A DNA stretch of 64,000 bases, taken from positions 35,556 to 99,555 of the forward strand of contig JBBELK010001486.1 of assembly GCA_037783545.1 (NCBI GenBank). Direction: 5' to 3'. This document shows positions 49,023 through 63,100 of the stretch, in pieces; within the stretch, counting starts at the first letter, position 1; each line of letters begins with the position of its first letter. The position numbers were made by a program, and so were the translations under genes. This stretch comes from Henricia sp. BOLD:AAB3569 (taxonomy: Eukaryota; Echinodermata; Asteroidea; Spinulosida; Echinasteridae). Under the pieces are notes generated by a model. The model searched no databases, was not told the origin of the DNA, and saw nothing but the letters and a program-made list of their open reading frames with translations.

Positions 49023-52000
49023 TTTAGGGCATGCAAAATTTGAAGTTCGTCGAACATTTTTCGACCTCCAAATTTGCCGACGTTTGGACCACACTTTGAC
49101 CAAATTGCCGAGCCAAACTGCGGTGCGTTAACGACAGTCCGAATGACTGAGCATGCGCAACAACTCAGGAGTACCCCAAAGAGGTGTGTACAGACTAGCC
49201 ACGGTTTGCGCGAGAGCAGTCAGGAAGCCTCAAGACCCAGTTTTTTTTCTAGACTTTGAAATTTCTCTGCCATTTCCCGGCGAAAGTCTGTCATATTTTG
49301 TTATGACAATAGTGCGCAATATAGAGAGTTTAGGGCATGCAAAATTTGAAGTCGTCGGAAGATTTTTCGACCTACCAAATTTGCCGACGTTTGGGACCAC
49401 ATCTTTGACAAATTGCCGAGCCAAACTGCGGGTGCGTTAACGACAGTCCGAATGATCTGAGCATGCGCACAACTCAGGGAGTACCCCAAAGAGTTGTGTA
49501 CAGACAGCCACGGTTTGCGTGAGAGCAGTCAGGAAGCCTAACCAGTTCTTTCTAACTTTGAAATTTCTCTGCCATTTCCCGGCGAAGTCTGTCAATTTTT
49601 TTATGACAATGTGCGCAATATAGAGAGTTTAGGCATGCAAAATTTGAAGTTCGTCGGAACATTTTTCGACCTCCAAATTTGCCGACGTTTGGACCACACT
49701 TTGACCAAATTGCCGAGCCAAACTGCGGTGCGTTAACGACAGTCCGAATGACTGAGCATGCGCACAACTCAGGAGTACCCCAAAGAGGTGTGTACAGACC
49801 AGCCACGGTTTGCGTGAGAGCAGTCAGAAGCCTCAACCCAGTTTGTTCTAAACTTTGAAATTTCTCTGCCATTTCCCGGCGACAGTCTGTCAATTTTTTT
49901 ATGACAAGTGCGCAATATAGAGAGTATAAGGCATGCAAAATTTGAAGTTCGTCGGAACATTTTTCGACCTCCAAATTTGGCCGACGTTTTGGACCACACT
50001 TTGACCCAAAATTGCCGAGCTCAAACTGCGGTGCGTTAACGACAGTCCGAATGACTGAGCATGGCAGCACAAACTCAGGAGTACCCCAAAGAGGTGTGTA
50101 CAGAGACCAGCCACGGTTTGCGTGAGAGTCAGTCAGGAAGCCTCAACCCAGTTTTTTTCTAAAGACTTTGAAATTTTTCTGCCATTTCCCGGCGAAAGTC
50201 TGTCAATTTTTTATGACAAAGTGCGCAATATAGAGAGTTTAGGGCATGCAGAAATTTGAAGTCGTCGGAACATTTTTCGACCTCCAAATTTGCCGACGTT
50301 TGGACCACACTTTGACCAAATTGCCGAGCCAACTGCGCGTGCGTCAACGACAGTCCGAATGACTGAGCATGCGCACAACTCAGGAGTACCCCAAAGAGGT
50401 GTGTACAGACAGCCCCGGTTTGCGCTGAGAGCAGTCAGGAAGCCTCAACCCAGTTTTTTCTAAACTTTTGAAATTTCTCTGCATTTCCCGGCGAAAGTCT
50501 GTCAATTTTTTATGACAAAGTGCGCAATATAGAGAGTTTAGGGCATGCAAAATTTGAAGTTCGTCGGAACATTTTTTCGAACCTCCAAATTTGCCGACGT
50601 TTGGACCACACTTTGACCAAATTGCCGAGCCAAACTGCGGTGCGTTAACGACAGTCCGATATGACTGAGCATGCGCACAACTCGTGAGTACCCCAAAGAG
50701 GTGTGTACAGACAGCCACGGTTTGCGCTGAGAGCAGTCAGGAAGCCTCAACCAGTTTTTTTCTAGACTTTGAAATTTCTCTCGCCATTTCCGGCGAAAGT
50801 CTGTCCAATTGTTTTATGACAATGTGCGCAATATAGAGAGTTTAGGGCATGCAAAATTGAAGTTCGTCGGAAGATTTTTCGACCTCCAAATTTGCCGACG
50901 TTTGGACCACACTTTGACCAAATTGCCGAGCCAAACTGCGGTGCGTTAACGACAGTCCGAATGACTGAGCATGCGCACAACTCAGGAGTACCCCAAAGAG
51001 GTGTGTACAGACAGCCACGGTTTGCGTGAGAGCAGTCAGGAAGCCTCAACCCAGTTTTTTCTAAACTTTGAAATTTCTCTGCCATTTCCCGGCGAAAGTC
51101 TGGTCAATTTTTTATGACAAGTGCGCAATATAGAGAGTTTAGGGCATGCAAAATTTGAAGTTCGTCGGAACATTTTTCGACCTCCAAATTTGCCGACGTT
51201 TGGACCACACTTTGACCAAATTGCCGAGCCAAACTGCGGTGCGTCAACGACAGTCCGAATGACTGAGCATGCGCACAACTCAGGAGTACCCCAAAGAGGT
51301 GTGTACAGACAGCCACGGTTTGCGCGAGAGCAGTCAGGAAGCCTCAACCCAGTTTTTTCTAAAACTTTGAAATTTCTCTGCCATTTCCCGGCGAAAAGTC
51401 TGTCAATTTTTTATGACAAGTGCGCAATATAGAGAGTTTAGGGCATGCAAAATTTGAAGTTCGGTCGGAACATTTTTCGACCTCCAAATTTGCCGACGTT
51501 TGGACCACACTTTGACCAAATTGCCGAGCCAAACTGCGGTGCGTTAACGACAGTCCGAATGACTGAGCATGCGCACAACTCAGGAGTACCCCAAAGAGGT
51601 GTGTACAGACAGCCACGGTTTGCGTGAGAGCAGTCAGGAAGCCTCAACCCAGTTTTTTCTAAACTTTGAAATTTCTCTGCCATTTCCCGGCGAAAGTCTG
51701 TCAATTTTTTTATGACAATAGTGCGCAATATAGAGAGTTTAGGGCATGCAAAATTTGAAGTTCGTCGGAACATTTTTCGACCTCCAAATTTGCCGACGTT
51801 TGGACCACACGTTTGACCAAATTGCCGAGCCAAACTGCGGTGCGTTAACGACAGTCGAATGAATGAGCATGCGCACAACTCAGGAGTACCCCAAAGAGGT
51901 GTGTACGAGACAGCCACGGTTTGCGTGAGAGCAGTCAGGAAAGCCATCAACCCAGTTTTGTTCTAAACTTTGAAATTTCTCTGCCATTTCCGGCGAAAGT

Positions 52001-52043
52001 CTGTCAATTTTGTTATGACAAAGTGCGCAATATAGAGAGTTTA

Positions 52044-52135
52044 CACTATGAACATCTAACAATGGAAATTGGGCACACACCATTGTTACTAACAATGGGG
52101 TTACAATGAACATGTACATGTTTTTGCTCATAGTG
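52044..52135 (-). mobile_element. 92-bp CACTA-ended MITE-like element, copy 7 (reference length)
   Basis: The cleanest copy: exactly 92 bp between TTA triplets (52041-52043 and 52136-52138). It contains both terminal inverted repeats, the CCATTGTTA/TAACAATGG hairpin and ACATGTACATG. It mirrors the copy at 40285. Confidence 0.85.
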
Positions 52136-52745
52136 TTAGGGCATGCAAAATTTGGAAGTTCGTCGGAACATTTTCGACCTCCAAATTTGCCGACGTTTGA
52201 GACCACACTTTGACCAAATTGCCGAGCCAAACTGCGGTGCGTTAACGACAGTCCGAATTGACTGAGCATGCGCACAACTCAGGAGTACCCCATAAGAGGT
52301 GATTGTACAGAGAGCCACGGTTTGCGCGAGAGCAGTCAGGAAGCCTCAACCCAGTTTTTTTTTCTAGACTTTGAAATTTCTCTGCCATTTCCCGGCGAAA
52401 GTCTGTCAATTTTTTATGACAAGTGCGCAATATAGAGAGTTTAGGGCATGCAAAAATTTGAAGTTCGTCGGAAGATTTTCGACCTCCAAATTTGCCGACG
52501 TTTGGACCACAGCTTTGACCAAATTGCGAGCCAAACTGCGGTTGCGTTAACGACAGTCCGAATGATCTGAGCATGCGCACAACTCAGGAGTACCCCAAAG
52601 AGGTGTGTACAGACAGCCACGGTTTGCGTGAGAGCAGTCAGGAAGCCTTCAACCCAGTTTTTTTCTAAACTTTGAAATTTCTCTGCCATTTCCCGGCGAA
52701 AGTCTGTCAATTTTGTTATGACAAGTGCGCAATATAGAGAGTTTA

Positions 52746-52840
52746 CACTTATGAACATCTAACAATGGAAATTGGGCACACACCATTGTTACCTAACAAT
52801 GGGGTTACAATGAACAGTGTACATGTTTTTGCTCATAGTG
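52746..52840 (-). mobile_element. 92-bp CACTA-ended MITE-like element, copy 8
   Basis: Reverse-orientation copy flanked by TTA, 95 bp because of three inserted bases. It mirrors the copy at 39590 (6.60 versus 6.55 kb from the centre). Confidence 0.8.
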
Positions 52841-55800
52841 TTAGGGCATGCAAAATTTGAAGTTCGTCGGAACATTTTTCGACCTCCAAATTTGCCGACG
52901 TTTGGACCACCACTTTTGACCAAATTGCCGAGCCAAACTGCAGGTGCTGTTAACGACAGTCCGAATGAACTGAGCATGCGCACAACTCAGGAGTACCCCA
53001 AAGAGGTGTGTACCAGACAGCCACGGTTTGCGCGAGAGCAGTCAGGAAGCCTCAACCCACGTTTTTTTTCTAGACTTTGAAATTTCTCTGCCATATTCCC
53101 GGCGAAGAAAGTCTGTCAATTTTTTATGACAAGTGCGCAATATAGAGAGTTTAGGGCATGCAAAATTTGAAGTTCGTCGGAAGATTTTTCGACCTCCAAT
53201 TTGCCGACGTTTGGACCACACTTTGACCAAATTGCCGAGCCAAACTGCGGTGCGTTAACGACAGTCCGAAGTGACTGAGCATGCGCACAACTCAGGAGTA
53301 CCCCAAAGAGGTGTGTACAGACAGCCACGGTTTGCGTGAGAGCAGTCAGGAAGCCTCAACCAGTTCTTTCTAAACTTTGAAAATTTCTCTGCCATTTCCC
53401 CGGCGAAAAGTCTGTCAATTTTTTATGACAAGTGCGCAATATAGAGAGTTTAAGGCATGCAAAATTGAAGTTCGTCGGAACATTTTTCGACCCTCCAAAT
53501 TTGCCGACGTTTGGACCACACTTGACCAAATGCCGAGCCAAACTGCGGTGCGTTAACGACAGTCCGAATGACTGAGCATGCGCACAATCAGGAGTACCCC
53601 AAAGAGAGAGTACAGACAGCCCGTTTGCGTGAGAGCAAGTCAGGAAGCCTCAACCCAGTTTTTTCTAAAACTTTGAACTTTCTCTGCCATTTCCCGGCGA
53701 AAGTCTGCAATTTTTTATGACAAGTGCGCAATATAGAGAGTTTAGGGCATGCAAAATTTGAAGTTCGTCGGAAACATTTTTCGCCTCTCCAAATTTGCTC
53801 GACGTTTGGACCACACTTTGACAAATTGCCGAGCCAAACTGCGGTGCCGTTCAACGACAGTCCGAATGATCCTGAGCATGCGCACAACTCAGGAGTACCC
53901 CAAGAGCGTGTGCTACCAGACAGCCACGGTTTGCGACGAGAGCAGTCAGGAAGCCTCAACCCAGTTCTTTTTCTAAACTTTGAAATTTCTCTGCCACTTT
54001 CCCGGCGAAAGTCTGTCAATTTTTTATGACACTAGTGCGCAATATAGAGAGTTTAGGGCACTGCAAAAATTTGAAGTGACGTCGGACCATTTTTCGACCT
54101 CCAAATTTGCCCGACGTTTGGGACCACACTTTGACCAAATTGCCGAGCCAAACTGCGGTGCGTTAACGACAGTCCGAATGACTGAGCATGCGCACAACTC
54201 AGGAGTACCCCAAAGAGGTGTGTACAGACAGCCACGGTTTGCGCTGAGAGCAGTCAGGAAGCCTCAACCCAGTTTTCTTCTAGACTTTGAAATTTCTCTG
54301 CCATTTCCGGCGAAAGTCTGTCAATTTTTTATGACAAGTGCGCAATATAGAGAGTTATAGGGCATGCAAAATTTGAAGTTCGTCGGAAGATTTTTCGACC
54401 TCCAAATTTGCCGACGTTTGGACCACACTTTGACCAAATTGCCGAGCCAAACTGCGGTGCGTTAACGACAGTCCGAATGACTGAGCATGCGCACAACTCA
54501 GGAGTTCCCCAAAGAGGTCGTGCTGTACAGACATGCCACGGTTTGCGTGAGAGCAGTCAGAAGCCTCAACCCAGTATTTTTCTAAACTTGTGAAATTTCT
54601 CTTGCCATTTCCCGGCGAAAGTCTCTCAATTTTTTTATGACAAAGTGCGCAATACTAGAGAGTTTAGGGCATGCAAAATTTGAAGTTCGTCGGAACATTT
54701 TTTCGACCTCCAAAATTGCCGACGTTTGGACCACACCTTTGACCAAATTGCCGAGCAAACTGCGGCTGCGTCAACGACAGTCCGAATGATCTGAGCATGC
54801 GCACAACTCAGGAGTACCCCCAAGAGGTGTGTGAACAGACAGCACGGTTTGCGCGAGAGCAGTCAGGAAGCCTCAACCCAGTTTTTCTAAACTTTGAATT
54901 TCTCTGCCATTTCCCGGCGAAAGTCTGTCAATTTTTTATGACAAGTGCGCAATATAGAGAGTTTAGGGCATGCAAAATTTGAACAGTTCGTCGGAACATT
55001 TTTCGACCTCCAAATTTGCCGACGTTTGGACCACACTTTGACCAAATTGCCGAGCCAAACTGCGGTGCTGTTAACGACAGTCCGAATGACTGAGCATGCG
55101 CACAACTCAGGAGTACCCCCAAAGAGGTGTGTAGCAGACAAGCCACGGTTTGCGTGAGAGCAGTCAGGAAGCCTCAACCCAGTTTTTTCTAGAACTTTGA
55201 AATTTCTCTGCCATTTCCCGGCGAAAGTCTGTCAATTTTTTTATGACAAAGCTGCGCAATATAGAGAGTTTAGGGCATGCAAAAATTTGAAGTCTCGTCG
55301 GAACATTTTTCGACCTCCAAATTTGCCGACGTATTGGACCACACTTTGACCAAATTGCCGAGCCAAAACTGCGGTGCGTTAACGACAGTCCGAATGACTG
55401 AGCATGCGGCACAACTCAGGAGTACCCCAAAGAGTGTGTGTACAGACAGCCACGGTTTGCGTCGAGAGCAGTCAGGAAGCCTCAACCAGTTTTTTCTAAA
55501 CTTTGAAATTTCTCTGCCATTTCCCGGCGAAAGTCTGTCAATTTTTTATGACAAGTGGCGCAATATAGAGAGTTTAGGGCCATGCAAAAATTTGAAGTTC
55601 GACTGGAACATTTTTTCGACCTCAAATTTGCCGACGTTTGGACCACACTTTGACCAAATTGCGTCGAAGGCCAAACTGCGGTGCGTTAACGACAGTCCGA
55701 ATGACTGAGCATGACGCACAACTCAGGAGTACCCAAAGAGGGTGTGTACAGACAGCCACGGTTGCGTCGAGAGCAGTCAGGAAGCTCCCAAACAGTTTTT

Positions 55801-56224
55801 TCTAAAACTTGAAATTTACTCTGCCATTTCCTGGCGAAGTCTGTCAATTTTTTTATGACAAGTGCGCATATAGAGAGTTTAGGGCATGCAAATTGAAGTT
55901 CGTCGGACACATTTTTCGACCTCCAAATTTGCCGACGTTTGGGACCACACTTTTGACCAAAGTTGCCGAGCCAAACTGCGGCTGCGTTAACGACAGTCCG
56001 AATGACTGAGCATGCGCGCAACTCAGGAGTACCCCAAAAGAAGGTGTGTACCAGACAGCCACGGTTTTGCGCGAGAGCCAGTCAGGAAGCCTCAAACCCA
56101 GTTCTTTTCTAAACTTTGAATTATTTCTCTGCTATTTCCCGGCCGAAAGTATGTCAATTTTTTTTTATGACAATGTGCGCTAATATAGAGAGTTTAGGGC
56201 AATGCGAATAAATTTGAAGTTCAA

Positions 56225-56345
56225 GTCGGAACTGATTTCTTTCGACCTCCAAATTGTGCCGCTCTGCACAAACTGTCAGGTCTGCGGTCTGAACGAACTC
56301 AGTCTAACTTTGAATGCTCGGACAAGAGCAACGCAGCAAAATCGA
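56225..56345 (-). repeat. Strongly corrupted monomer with about 31-bp deletion
   Basis: The segment CAAATTGTGCCG is followed almost at once by ACAAACTG, so the GTCCAAACG interval is lost as in the forward monomer near 35938. Many scattered insertions follow. It is the least recognisable monomer in the window, but its flanks are ordinary satellite. Confidence 0.6.
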
Positions 56346-56849
56346 GGAGTAACCAACCAAAGAGGTGTTGTAGACAGACAGCCACTCGGTTTGCGAGTGT
56401 TGAGCAGCAGTCGAGGAGCCTCAACCCAGTGTTTTTCTAAACTTTGAAATTTCTCTCCATTTCCGGCGAAAGTCTGTGTCAATTTTTTTATGACAAGTGT
56501 CGCAATATAGAGAGTTTAGGGCATGCAAATTTGAAGTTTCGTCGGAACATTTTTCGACCTCCAAATTTGCCGACGTTTGGACCGACACTTTGACCAAATT
56601 GCCGAGCCAAACTGCGGTGCGTTTAACGACAGTCCGAATGACTCGAGCATGCGCACACACTCAGGAGTACCCCAAAGAAGGTGGTGTACAGACAGCCACG
56701 GTTTGCGCGAGAGCAGTCAGGAAGCCTCAAGCCCAGTTTTTTTCTAAACTTTGATAATTTCTCTTGCTATTTTCCCGGCGAAAGTCTGTCAATTTTTTAT
56801 GACAAGTGCGCAATATAGAGAGTTTAGGGCATGCAAAATTTGAAGTTCG

Positions 56850-56895
56850 TCGGAACATTTTCGACCCTCCAAATTGCCGAGCCAAAACTGCGAGT
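56850..56895 (-). repeat. Monomer with about 31-bp deletion
   Basis: CCTCCAAATTGCCGAGCC skips the usual GACGTTTGGACC segment. It is two monomers outward from the corrupted monomer at 56225, matching the two-monomer spacing of the forward deletions at 35341 and 35920. Confidence 0.7.
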
Positions 56896-59800
56896 GCGTT
56901 AACGACAGTCCGAATGACTGAGCATGCGCACAACTCAGGAGTACCCCAAAGAGGTGTGTACAGACAGCACGGTTTGCGTGAGAGCAGTCAGGAAGCCTCA
57001 ACCAGTTTTTTCTAAACTTTGAAAGTTTCTCTGCCATTTCCCGGCGAAAAGCTGTCCAATTTTTTATGACAAGTGCGCAATATAGAGAGTTTAGGGAATG
57101 CAAAATTTGAAGCTTCGTCGAACATTTTTCGACCTCCAAATTTGCCGACGTTTGGGTCCACACACTTTGACCAAATTGCGAGCCAAACTGCGGTGCGTTA
57201 ACGACAGTCCGAATGACTGAGCATGCGCACAACTCAGGAGTACCCCAAAGAGGTGCTGTACAGACAACCACGGTTCTGCGTGAGAGCAGTCAGGAAGCGC
57301 CTCAACCCCAGCTTTTTTTCTAAAACTTTGAAATTTCTCTGCCATTTCCCGGCAGAAAAGTCTGTCAATTTGTTATGACAAGTGCGCAATATACGAGAGT
57401 TTAGGGCATGCAAAATTTTGAAGTTCGTCGGAACATTTTTCCGACCTCCAAATTTGCCGACGTTTGGACCACACTTCTGGACCAAATTGCCGCGCCAAAC
57501 TGCGGTGCGTTAACGCGCAGTCCGAATGACTGAGCTATGAGCAGGCAACTCAGCGAGTACCCCAAAGAGGTGTGTACAGACAGCCACGGTTTGCTGTGAG
57601 AGCAGTCAGGAAGCCTCAACCCAAGTTTTTTTCTAAACTTTGAAATTTCTCTGCCAGTTTCCCGGCGAAAGTCTGTCAATTTTGTTATGACAATGTGCGC
57701 AATATAGAGAGTTTAGGGCATGCAAAATTTCGAAGTTCGTGGAACATTTTTCGACCTCCAAATTTGCCGACGTTTGGACCACACTTTGACGCAAACTTGC
57801 CGAGCAAACTGTCGGTGCGTTAACGACAGTCCGATTGACTGAGCATGCGCACACAACTCAGGAGTACCCCAAAGAGGTGTGTACAGACAGCCCGGTTTGC
57901 GTGAGAGCAGTCAGGAAGCCTCAACCCAGTTTTTTCTAAACTTTGAAATTTCTCTGCCATTCTCCCGGCGAAAGTCTGTCAATTTTGTATGACAATGTGC
58001 GCAATATAGAGAGTTTTAGGCATGCAAATTTGAAGTTCGTCGGAAGCATTTTTCGACCTCCAAATTTGCCGGACGTTTCGGACCACACTTTGACCAAAAT
58101 TGCCGAGCCTGAACTGCGCGTGCGTTAACGACAGTCCGAATGACTGAGCAATGCGCACAACTCAGGAGTACCCCAAAGAGGTTGTGTACCAGAAAGCCAC
58201 GGTTTGCGTGAGAGCAGTCAGGAGAAGCCTCAACCCAGTTTTTTCTAAACTTTGAAATTTCTCTGCCATTTCCCGCGCGAAAGTCTGTCAATTTTTTATG
58301 ACAAGTGCGCAATATAGAGAGTTTAGGGCATGCAAAATTGAAAGTTCGTCGGAAACATTTTTCGACCTCCAAATTTGCCGACGTTTGGACACACCTTTGA
58401 CCAAATTGGCCTGAGCCAAACTGCGGTGCGTTAACGACAGTCCGAATGACTGAGCTATGCGCAACAACTCAGGAGTACCCCAAAGAGGTGTGTACAGACA
58501 GCCACGGTTTGCGTGAGAGCAGTCAGGAAGGCCTCAACCCAGTTTTTTCTAAACTTTGAATTTCTCTGCCATTTCCCGGCGAAAAGTCTGTCAATTTTGT
58601 ATATGACAAGTGCGCCAATAATAGAGAGTTTAGGGCATGCAAAATTTGAAGTTCGTCGAACATTTTTCGACCTCCAAATTTGCCGACGTTTGGACCACAC
58701 TTTGACCAAATTGCCGAGCCAAACCTGCGGTGCGTTAACGACAGTCCGAATGAACTGACGCATGCGCACAACTCAGGAGTACCCCAAAGAGGTGTGTACA
58801 GACAGCCACGGTTTGCGTCTGAGAGCAGTCAGGAAGCTCAACCCAGTCTTTTTCTAAACTTTGAAATGTCTCTGCCATTTCCCGGCGAAAGTCTGTCAAT
58901 TTTGTATGACTAAGTGCGCAATATAGATGAGTTTTAGGGCATGCAAAATTTGAAGTTCGTCTGAACATTTTTCGACCTCAAATTTGCCGACGTTTGCGAC
59001 CACACTTTGACCAAATTGCCGAGCCAAACTGCGGTGCGTTAACGACAGTCCGAATGACTGAGCATAGCGCACAACTCAGGAGTACCCCAAAGAGTGTGTA
59101 CAGACAGCCACGGTTTGCGTGAGAGCAGTCAGGAAGCCTCAACCAGTTTTTTCTAAACTTTGAAATTTCTCTGCCATTTCCCGGCGAAAGTCTGTCAATT
59201 TTTTATGACAAGTGCGCATATAGAGAGTTTAGGGCATGCAAAATTTGAAGTTCGTCGGAACATTTTTCGACCTCCAAATTTGCCGACGTTTGGACCACAC
59301 TTGACCAAATTGCCGAGGCCAAACTGCGGTGCGTTAACGACACGTCCAAATGACTGAGCATAGCGCACAACTCAGGAGTACCCAAAGAGGTGTGTATCAG
59401 ACAGCCACGGTTTGCGTTGAGAGCAGTCAGGAAGCCTCAACCCTAGTTTTTTCTAAAATTTGAAATTTCTCGCCATGGTTCCTGGCGAAAGTCTGTCAAT
59501 TTGTTATGACAAGTGAGCGCGATATAGAGAGTTTAGGGCATGCAAAATTGAAGTTCGTCGGAACATTTTTCGACGTCCAAATTTGCCGACGTTTGGACAC
59601 ACTTTGACCAAATTGCCGAGCCAAACTGCGGTGCGTTAACGACAGTCCGATTGACTGAGGATATGCGCACAAGTCTCCCGGAGTACCCCAAAGAGTGTGT
59701 ACAGACAGCGCACATCGAGTTTTTGCTGACTGCTAGAGAGCAGTCAGGAAGCTTCAACCCAGTTTTTTCTCTAAAACTTTTGAAAACTCTTCTCTGGCAT

Positions 59801-60089
59801 TTCCGGCGAATGTCTGTCAATTTGTTATGACAAGTGCGCAATATAGAGAGTTAGGTGCATGCAAATTTGAAGTTCGTCGGAACATTTTTCGACCTCTCCA
59901 AATTTGCCGACGTTTGGACCACACTTTGACCAAATTGCCGAGCTTAAACTGCGGTGCGTTCACGCGACAGTCCGATAGACTGGGCATGCGCACAGACTCA
60001 GGAGTTACCCCAAAGAGTGTGTACAGACAGCCACGGCTTGAGAGAGAGCAGTCAGGAAGCCTCAACCCAGTATTTTTTTTAAACTTTGA

Positions 60090-60130
60090 AATTTCTCTGC
60101 CATTTCAGCCGTGCGGACCACACTTTGACC
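60090..60130 (-). repeat. Monomer with about 107-bp internal deletion
   Basis: CTGCCATTTC is joined through a short noisy stretch to GCGGACCACACTTTG. In reverse complement this is the GTGGTCC / GCCGGGAAATGG junction seen near 32180. It lies 13.9 kb from the palindrome centre, against 14.0 kb for the forward partner. Confidence 0.7.
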
Positions 60131-63100
60131 AAATTGCCGAGCCAAACTGCGGCTGCGTTTAACGACAGTCCGAATGAGACTGAGGCATGCGCACAACTCA
60201 GGAGTACCCCAAAGAAGGTGTTGTACAGACAACCACGGTTTGCGTTGAGAGCAGTCAGGAAGCCTCAACCCAGTTTTTTCTAAACTTTGAAATTTCTCTG
60301 CCATTTCCCGGCGAAAGTCTGTCAATTTTTTATGACAAGTGCGCAAATATAGAGAGTTTAGGGCATGCAAAATTTGAAGTCGCTCGGAACATTTTTTCGA
60401 CCTCCAAATTTGCCGACGTTTGGACCACACTTTGACCAATTGCCGAGCCAAACTGCGCGGTGCGTAACGACAGTCCGAATGACTGACGCATGCGCACAAC
60501 TCAAGGAGTACCTCAAAGAGGTGTGTACAGACAGCCACGGTTTGCGTGAGAGCAGTCAGGAAGCCTTCAACCAGTTTTTTTCTAAACTTTGAAATTTCTC
60601 TGCCATTTCCCGGCGAAAGTCTGTCAATTTTTCTATGACAAGTGCGCAATATAGAGAGTTTAGGCAAGCAAAATTTGAAGTCTCGTCGGAACATTTTCTC
60701 GACCTCCAAATTTGCCGACCGTATGGACCACACTTTGACCAAATTGCCGAGCCAAACTGCGCAGGTGCGTTAAACGACAGTCCGATTGACTTGAGGAGAT
60801 GCGCACAACTCAGGAGTCCCTCCAAAGAGGTGTGTACAGACAGCCACGGTTTGCGTGAGAGCAGTCAGGAAGCCTCAACCCAGTTTTGTCTAAGCTTTGG
60901 AATTTCTCTGCCATTTCCCGGCGAAAGTCTGTCAATTTTTTTACTGCACCAAATGTGCAGCAATATAGAGAGTTTAGGCATGCAAAATTTGAAGTTCGTC
61001 GGAACATTTTTTCGACCTCTAAATTTGCCGACGTTTGCGACCTCACTTTTGACCAAATGCCGAGCCAAACTGCGGTGCAGTTAACGACAGATCCGAATGA
61101 TCAGAGCATGCGCACAACTCAGGAGTACCCCAAAGAGGTGTGTACAGACAGCCACGGTTTGCGCTGCAGAGCAGTCAGGAAGCCTCTAACCCAGTTTTTT
61201 CTAAAACTTGTGAAATTTCTCTTGCCATTTCTCGGCGAAGTCTGTCCAATTTCTGTTAATGACAAGTGCGCAACTATAGAGTGTTTAGGGCATGCAGCAA
61301 AATTTGAAGTTCGTCCGGAACATTTTCGACCTCCAAATTTGCCGACGTTTGACCACACTTTGACCACAATTGCCGAGGCCAAACTGCGGTGCGGTTAACG
61401 ACAGTCCGAATGACTCGAGCATGCGCACAACTCAGGAGTACCCCAAAGAGGTGTCGTACAGACAGCCACGGCTTTGCGTGAGAGCAGTCAGGAAGCCTCA
61501 ACCCAGTTTTTCTCTAAACTTTTGAAATTTCTCTGCATTTCCCGCGCGAAAGTCTGTCAATTTTTTTACTGACAAGTGCGCAATTATAGAGTTTAGGGCA
61601 TGCAAATTTGAAGTTCGTCGAACATTTTTCGACCTCCAAATTTGCCGACGTTTCTGGACCACACTTTGACCAAATTGCGAGCCAAACTGCGTGTCGCGTT
61701 AACGACACAGTCCGATTGACTGAAGTATGCGCACAACTCAGGAGTACCCCAAAGAGGTGTGTACAGACAGCCACGGGTTTGCGCCGTGATGAGCAGGCAG
61801 GAAGCCTCATAACCCAGTTTTTTCTAAACTTTGAAATCTTCTCTGCCATTTCCTCCGGCGAAAGTCTGTCAATTTATTATGACTAAGTGCGCAATATAGA
61901 GAGTTTAGCGGCATGCAAAATATTGAAAGTTCGTCGGAAACATTTCTTCGACCTCCAATTTGCCGACGTTTGGACCACACTTTGACCAAATTGCCGGAGC
62001 CAAACTGCGGTGCGTTAACGACAGTCCGAATGACTGAGCATGCGCACAACTCAGGAGTACCCCAAAGAGGTGTGTACAAGACAGCCACGGTTTGCGTGAG
62101 AGCAGTCAGAGGAAGCCTCACCCCAGTTTTTTTCTGAAACTTTTGAACTTTTCTCTGCCATTTCCGGCGAAAGTCTGTGTCAATTTTTTATGACAAGTGC
62201 GCAATATAGAGGAGTTTTAGGGCATGCAAAACTTTGAAGTTCGTCGGAACATTTTCGACTGCCAAAAATTTCCGACGTTTGGACCACACTTTTGACCAAT
62301 TGCCGAGCCAACTGCTGGTGCGTTAACGACAGTCCGAATGATGCTGAGCATGCCGCACAACTCAGGAGTACCCCAATGAGGTGTGTACAGACAGCCACGG
62401 TTTGCGTGAGAGCAGTCAGGAAGCCTCAACCCAGTTTTCTTCTAAACTTTGAAAATTTCTTTCTGCCAATTCCGGCGAAAGTCTGTCAATACTTTTATGA
62501 CAAGTGCGCAATATAGAGAGTTAGGGCATGCAAAATTTGAAGTTCGTCGGAACATTTTTCGACCCTCCAATACTTGCCCGACGTTTGGACCACACTTTGA
62601 CCAAATTGCCGAGCCAAACTGCTCGGTGCGTTAACGACAGGTCGAATGACCTGAGCATGCGGCACAACTCAGGAGTACCCCGAAAGAGGTGTGTACAGAC
62701 AGCCACGAGTTTGCGTGAGAGCAAGTCAGGAAGCCTCACACAGTTTTTTTCTAAACTTTGAAATTTCTCTCAGCATTTCCCGGCGAAAGTCTGTTCAATT
62801 TTTTATGGACAAGTGCGCAATATAGAGAGTTTAGGGCATGCAAAATTTGAAGAATCGTCGGAACATTTTCGACCTCCAAATTTGCGACGTTTGGACCACA
62901 CTTTGACCAAATTGCCGAGCCAAACTGCAGGTGCGTTAAACGACAGTCGAATGACTGAGCATGCGCCACAACTCAGGAGTACCCCAAAAGAGGTGTGTAC
63001 AGACAGCCACGGTTTGCGTGAGAGCAGTCAGGAAGCCTCAACCCAGTTTTTTCTAAACTTTGAATTTCTCTGCCATTCCTGCGAAAGTCTGTCCAATTTT

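Noticed and set aside
56240..56345. Possible novel sequence in the most divergent monomer
   Set aside because: With allowance for indels it still follows the satellite order (CAAATTG, GCCG, AAACTG, GAACGA, CTCAG, AATGCTC), so it is a corrupted deletion monomer.
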